Below, piece after piece: positions 58,281-64,000 of a stretch of 64,000 nucleotides of DNA. The translations under genes and the position numbers were made by a program. Below the pieces are notes generated by a model that was not told the DNA's origin, made no database searches, and was given only the letters and a program-made list of their open reading frames with translations. Every line of letters starts with the position of its first letter. Position 1 is the first letter of the stretch. The stretch is from assembly GCF_001311925.1 (NCBI RefSeq), contig NZ_BBCG01000008.1:43175-107174 (forward strand). Reading direction: 5' to 3'. The stretch is from Cellulosilyticum ruminicola JCM 14822. GTDB lineage: Bacteria; Bacillota; Clostridia; Lachnospirales; Cellulosilyticaceae.

Positions 58281-59259
58281 TAACGAAAGATTATTATATT
58301 ATGAGTAATGGCAAGTTAAAACGCAAGATAATACGATTTATTTTATAGATGAAACTGAAAGTAAGAGAGCATTACCTGTAGAGCAGGTTGAAAATCTTCA
58401 TATTTATGGAGAGATTGATTTAAATGTAAAATTATTGAATTATATCAGTCGATATGGTATAAAAATTCATTTCTATAACTATTATGGCTTTTATTCAGGA
58501 ACGTACTATCCAAAAGAGAAGAATGTATCTGGATACACTGTTGTATGGCAAGCAGCGTGTTATTTAGATAAATTAAAAAGACTAAAGTTGGCACGAGAAT
58601 TTGTAAAAAGTGCAGCACATCATATTCTTAGAAATATGCGTTATTATAAAGTTGATGAAAAGTTAATAGAAGCAATTAAAGAAGAGTTAAAGCAAATGGA
58701 AAGTGTGAAAAGTATTGCTGAGCTTATGGGGTGTGAAGGTCGAATTCATAAACATTATTATCAATCATTTAATGAGATTCTAAAGAATGGTTTTTCTTTT
58801 TCAAAACGTGAGAAGAGGCCACCCAAAGACCCAGTGAATGCACTTATTTCTTTTGGGAATAGCATAATGTATACCAATGTATTAAGTGAGATTTATAAGA
58901 CACAACTTAATCCTACAATTAGCTTTTTACATGAACCTTCAACTAAGCGTTTTTCATTAAGCTTAGATATTGCAGAGATTTTTAAACCATTAATTATTGA
59001 TCCTATTATATTTTCATTGGTTAATAATAAAAGATTAACTAAAAAGGATTTTCAGTATGAAGATGAATTTTGCTATTTAAGTGAGACAGGAAAGAAAAAA
59101 TTTCTCAAGGAATTTGAAAACAAAATGAATACTACAATTAATCATAGGCACTTAAAAAGACAAGTCTCTTATAGAACGTTTATTAGATTAGAGTGTTATA
59201 AGTTGATTAAACATTTTATAGGTGATGAAGAATATAGTCCATTGAAAGCGTGGTGGTAG
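58277..59259 (+). CDS. cas1: Cas1 integrase (frameshifted near start)
   Basis: ATG 58277 overlaps the cas4 stop and reads MITKDYYIMSNGKLKRK, then is lost at AA 58325-58326. One more A continues DNTIYFIDETESKRALPVEQ and HIYGEIDLN into the long frame. Conserved catalytic residues are visible: the Glu in GCEGRIHKHYYQSF, the His in SFLHEPSTKRFSLSLDIAEIF and the following acidic residues. About 328 residues after correction. It integrates new spacers with Cas2. Confidence 0.9.
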
Positions 59260-59260
59260 A

Positions 59261-59524
59261 ATGTTTGTGATTGTGACATATGATGTAGAAGAAACTAGGG
59301 TAAATAAGGTAAGAAAACATCTAAAGAAATATTTAATGTGGTCGCAAAATTCAGTGTTCGAAGGAGAAATTACAGAAGGTAAATTGCATAAATGTTTATT
59401 TGAGTTAAGACGTATTATTGAGACTAAAGAGGACTCAATTTATATCTACAATATAAAAAATCCTAATAGTATTAAGAAAGAAGTGTTTGGAGTAGAAAAA
59501 AATATTCACGAGTTATTTTTATAG
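59261..59524 (+). CDS. cas2: Cas2
   Basis: The 87-residue protein has the ferredoxin-like Cas2 start MFVIVTYDVEETRVNKVRKH and the SVFEGEITEGKL stretch. It forms the Cas1-Cas2 integration complex. Starts one base after the cas1 stop. Confidence 0.94.
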   Translation: MFVIVTYDVEETRVNKVRKHLKKYLMWSQNSVFEGEITEGKLHKCLFELRRIIETKEDSIYIYNIKNPNSIKKEVFGVEKNIHELFL

Positions 59525-59717
59525 TAAGATATTATTGCAGTGAGCGCTATTCTTATAAAAAACGATTTAAAGCTTAGAGCATCAATGTATAAGAGAGAAA
59601 AAAATAAAATTTTAAAATACACTACTAGAACCTCACTGCAAAATAAGCAAATTTGAACAATGAAAATAGTGAGGAAAGCTAGTAAAATGAGGGAAGGAGA
59701 TAGTAAATAATTTTTGG
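59525..59717 (+). promoter_or_regulatory. CRISPR leader
   Basis: A 193-bp AT-rich region without a reading frame lies between cas2 and the first repeat. It contains TGCAGTGAG (59535-59543) and its inverse CTCACTGCA (59632-59640). New spacers should enter at its right edge, and array transcription should start inside it. No clear -35/-10 pair stands out. Confidence 0.7.
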
Positions 59718-62700
59718 GTTATATATTAACTACGTGATATTTAAAGGTTACATTTAGAAGAAACTTTGAAAAGGTTAGTGCGTTATATATTAACTACGTG
59801 ATATTTAAAGGGCTCGTAGATTCTATGAATACCACCTGCAAATATAGTTATATATTAACTACGTGATATTTAAAGTTAACAAAAATGGTATAAGGCGTGA
59901 AAGCTACATATGGTTATATATTAACTACGTGATATTTAAAGAGAAAATGGCGTGACTACATGGAAGGTACCACAACTAAGTTATATATTAACTACGTGAT
60001 ATTTAAAGCTAAATATAGTTAGTTGCATGGCTTTGTAATCATCGCGTTATATATTAACTACGTGATATTTAAAGTCCTACTAGCTCAACCTCTTCAAATT
60101 TGTACCCCTTAGTTATATATTAACTACGTGATATTTAAAGGGTGCTACAATTTACTACACAACAAATGGTGATGAAGTTATATATTAACTACGTGATATT
60201 TAAAGCAGTGTTGTTTTGAAGTAGTAAGTAAATAAAATAATAGGTTATATATTAACTACGTGATATTTAAAGTTGCCAGTCCGAAGCCATTCTTCATTAA
60301 CATTAAATTGTTATATATTAACTACGTGATATTTAAAGACTTGTGTTGGTTTGCAAAAGTTGATTTGGTCAATGTGTTATATATTAACTACGTGATATTT
60401 AAAGTTACACCTAAGTCCTCAATTGCTGCTGCATTTTCTTTGTTATATATTAACTACGTGATATTTAAAGGTATGAGAAGTTAAGAAAGAGACATTGTGT
60501 AGGAGCAGGTTATATATTAACTACGTGATATTTAAAGTTTTCAAGCTTTGATACAGCAGTATTTGTAATTCCTGTTATATATTAACTACGTGATATTTAA
60601 AGTTCAATTTGATCAAGTGATAGAAGTTCATCATTACTAGTTATATATTAACTACGTGATATTTAAAGGACATTTTAATACATGGAAGTCCATGTCAAGA
60701 CTTTAGGTTATATATTAACTACGTGATATTTAAAGTGGGGATTGTGTAGTGGTAATGCTAATGATATGAGAAAGTTATATATTAACTACGTGATATTTAA
60801 AGTGATGTCTTGTTTTATGAAATGATCATGAACTAATTCGTTATATATTAACTACGTGATATTTAAAGTGTACATACTGGAGCATAGCAAAACAAGGAAG
60901 AGAGAGTTATATATTAACTACGTGATATTTAAAGAATTTCTCTAGCTTGTTATATGCAAATGATTCTGAGTTATATATTAACTACGTGATATTTAAAGCT
61001 GGGTTACCTTTATCATTAAGAGCTAGTGGGAAAGTTATATATTAACTACGTGATATTTAAAGATTCTTCTTAGTGCAGAACAGTTAAGCAAAGGGAGTGA
61101 GTTATATATTAACTACGTGATATTTAAAGGTATAAATCGTCAAGTTTCCTAAAACAAGCTATCTCAGGTTATATATTAACTACGTGATATTTAAAGTTAG
61201 CATTGGCTTTACCACCAATCCAAACTGTTATCACGGTTATATATTAACTACGTGATATTTAAAGTATATGACAGGACAAATGCTAATTGAAAAAATGGCT
61301 AAGTTATATATTAACTACGTGATATTTAAAGGTTGGTAGTGAACTTCATAATGCATTAATTGAGTTTAGGTTATATATTAACTACGTGATATTTAAAGAC
61401 GTGCTGTTACTCTGTCCTCACCTGTAAGCTGTTTTAGTTATATATTAACTACGTGATATTTAAAGACAGGAAAGCTTAGCAAAGAACAAAAAAAATTTTT
61501 AGTTATATATTAACTACGTGATATTTAAAGATGAGTACGGTCTTTTTTGTCTCTAGATATACATCTCGGTTATATATTAACTACGTGATATTTAAAGGTA
61601 GAATACGTTGATGACTTTATTAATATATTAAAGTTATATATTAACTACGTGATATTTAAAGTTGTTTTGCAAAAAAATAAAGCTAGAGCCTAAGCCGTTA
61701 TATATTAACTACGTGATATTTAAAGCTGGAAGATAGTATAAAAAGAATATTCATTTCTTTAGTTATATATTAACTACGTGATATTTAAAGAATGAAGTGA
61801 AACAAGGATATTTAGATAAACTTGAAAGTTATATATTAACTACGTGATATTTAAAGTTGGTAGTACATATTGAGACATTTCAAATGTTAATTGGTTATAT
61901 ATTAACTACGTGATATTTAAAGTTTCATTTTGACCATATATCCTTGCTAAAATAGCATTTGTTATATATTAACTACGTGATATTTAAAGGTAGCTAGAAA
62001 CTTTGATGTGATAGGTAATAGTATTGAGTTATATATTAACTACGTGATATTTAAAGATGGAATTAAAGGATTTCATGGAAAAAGAACCTGCTCGTTATAT
62101 ATTAACTACGTGATATTTAAAGGTTATACGTGCAAACCATTCACCGACTGCTTGTAGCGTTATATATTAACTACGTGATATTTAAAGAAATGTTGGGATG
62201 CTAAGATATGTAATTGCTAAAGCTTGTTATATATTAACTACGTGATATTTAAAGTTGTAAGATAATGAGATATAAGTATCCCTTATCTCTGTTATATATT
62301 AACTACGTGATATTTAAAGTTTTAGTGCAAGCTCAAAGGTTTTTCTTAAACAAGAAAGTTATATATTAACTACGTGATATTTAAAGTAGACAAGCCAGAG
62401 GATTATAGGAAAGTAGTCACTAAGTTATATATTAACTACGTGATATTTAAAGTATCTTACAGACATACTTAAGGGTACTAGGAATGGTGGTTATATATTA
62501 ACTACGTGATATTTAAAGTGGTGCTTAGCTTGCAATTCTAGAGCCTTTAACTTGTCGTTATATATTAACTACGTGATATTTAAAGCAAGAGTCTTATGAA
62601 GATATAGATTCGGTAGATGTTGGTTATATATTAACTACGTGATATTTAAAGATGTATCTCCTCATAGTACTTACCACTTTAGCTATAGAGTTATATATTA

Positions 62701-63702
62701 ACTACGTGATATTTAAAGATTTCTGCTACTTTAATACTCATTGACTTAGATAAGGTTATATATTAACTACGTGATATTTAAAGGCTTCCTATGTACAAAT
62801 AACTACGTTGAATAGATGTGTTATATATTAACTACGTGATATTTAAAGTTATATTAGTCTGATTTACACGCTGAATATTATAGTGAGTTATATATTAACT
62901 ACGTGATATTTAAAGAGAAATGGACAAGTCGGATTGTTATAACCCGTTCATTGTTATATATTAACTACGTGATATTTAAAGATAGGTGTACATTGTCAAG
63001 AAAAACTTCAACTGAACGTTATATATTAACTACGTGATATTTAAAGGGAAGTAAAAAGATGTTTGCATAGGAAAACTATTTTAAGTTATATATTAACTAC
63101 GTGATATTTAAAGTTTAAAAATGCGTTCGTGTTTTCCTTTAGTGCGATGGGTTATATATTAACTACGTGATATTTAAAGCCTGTCTCACCCCCGTATTTT
63201 ATCTAGTTATAATTGTTATATATTAACTACGTGATATTTAAAGACTACTACAGCTAAGAGTATGTTTAAGGATGTAGAAAAGTTATATATTAACTACGTG
63301 ATATTTAAAGTTGCCCTTGCAATACTCAATAAGCTCGTCATAATCGTTATATATTAACTACGTGATATTTAAAGAATGAAGGCGTAAAGCTAAATGAAGG
63401 ACTTATAAAACGTTATATATTAACTACGTGATATTTAAAGATGAGTAAACAACTCTTTTGGTCTCAAAGAACAAATAGTTATATATTAACTACGTGATAT
63501 TTAAAGTTTGACGTGTCATTTATCTATATATAATATAACATTTGTTATATATTAACTACGTGATATTTAAAGTTTGACGTGTCATTTATCTATATATAAT
63601 ATAACATTTGTTATATATTAACTACGTGATATTTAAAGAAACACGGTTATCTTACGTGCGTAGAAGTAGTAGTGTTATATATTAACTACGTGATATTTAA
63701 AG
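59718..63702 (+). CRISPR. Type I-B CRISPR array, 61 repeats and 60 spacers
   Basis: I counted 61 copies of a 29-nt repeat that begins GTTATATATTAAC and ends GTGATATTTAAAG. All copies, including both end ones, appear identical. Repeat starts are 64-68 bases apart, so spacers are 35-39 nt. The 3' end ATTTAAAG resembles the I-B crRNA handle (ATTGAAAC-type), which with cas2 and leader on the left gives plus-strand transcription. The two spacers at 63507-63543 and 63573-63609 are identical. A short open frame through the array (60260-60484) is chance. Confidence 0.98.
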
Positions 63703-64000
63703 TCCTAAACAACGCAAGCGGTAAATAGTTCGTACCTCGAAAACTAGTAGTTTTTTTGAGACAATGATATAGAACTTTAATAAACTATTAGTTTTTAGGA
63801 GGTGCTCCATCATAGATAAAACCACTTATCAAATACGACTTAACAACTGGGCTGCACTCATTAATGAGTGCAACAACAGTAACATGACTAAAAAAGCATA
63901 GTGTATTGCGAATAACATTAACGAAAAACAATTCTTTTACTGGCAAAGGCGTGTACGCATGCAGCTTGTTCAGGAATTAGAGCCAACATCAACTTTAACG
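63703..64000 (+). mobile_element. IS66-family element, left part (runs out of window)
   Basis: It starts right after the last CRISPR repeat with AT-rich sequence and a GGAGG ribosome site before a TnpA-like frame. The exact left end is not clear; GTAAATAGTTCGTACC at 63721 may be part of a decayed terminal repeat. Confidence 0.55.
63812..64000 (+). pseudogene. IS66 TnpA-like accessory protein, decayed
   Basis: Behind AGGAGGTG the frame reads DKTTYQIRLNNWAALINECN and QFFYWQRRVRMQLVQE, typical of the HTH protein of IS66 elements. ATA stands where ATG is expected, and TAG at 63899-63901 replaces an expected Trp codon (KKA-stop-CIANNINEKQ). Both fit single G-to-A changes. Confidence 0.7.

Noticed and set aside
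60260..60484. Open frame with repeated LLYINYVIFK inside the CRISPR array
   Set aside because: The repetition is only the translated CRISPR repeat.

Overview
The window is low-GC DNA with a Firmicutes gene set: a Trp T-box, class I two-subunit fumarase, the tatD-yabE-ksgA neighbourhood, an anaerobic CO dehydrogenase, consensus TTGACA/TATAAT promoters and U-rich intrinsic terminators. It looks like a chromosome segment of an anaerobic clostridium, most likely of the Lachnospiraceae/Cellulosilyticum group. That assignment is an inference from gene content, not from a marker-gene comparison.

Layout. 1-8 kb: the end of a MATE exporter, a decayed LytTR/GHKL two-component pair, a cyclase-family hydrolase, a PMT-type mannosyltransferase, a 5'-nucleotidase and a large secreted protein. 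8-16 kb: tatD, yabE, an ABC exporter behind a structured leader, surface proteins, an S66 peptidase and ksgA. 16-28 kb: aromatic amino acid control. pheA lies behind a Phe-rich leader peptide and terminator (ribosome-type attenuator), and trpEGDCFBA lies behind a UGG T-box. The two branches from chorismate are therefore switched by two different mechanisms. 27-41 kb: trmB, trxA, two AI-2E-family permeases around twin tRNA-Leu(AAG) genes, a candidate small RNA, fumAB, sppA, paaK plus an ACT protein, and three related palindromic intergenic elements. 41-48.5 kb: a CO dehydrogenase with a His-rich N-terminus, a NitT/TauT-type ABC transporter and a CbiM/NikM metal permease, then a KAS III-like protein.

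49-64 kb: a complete type I-B (Cst1/Cst2/Cas5t, 'Tneap'-like) CRISPR-Cas locus in the order WYL regulator, cas6, cas8b1, cas7, cas5, cas3, [IS256 remnant + relic CRISPR repeats], cas4, cas1, cas2, leader, then an array of 61 identical 29-nt repeats, then an IS66 remnant. The relic repeats between cas3 and cas4 match the main array's repeat and are decaying, mostly by transitions. They suggest an older array once stood inside the operon.

A caution runs through the window. At least fifteen otherwise well-conserved genes are broken by what reads as a single missing base, nearly always in a homopolymer run or doublet. The losses are all in the same direction. This looks like base-calling error in a draft assembly rather than gene death, so I give these genes at full length and flag the shift. 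True decay (multiple lesions) is seen in the kinase, AraC, WYL, XRE, Crp, IS256 and IS66 remnants.
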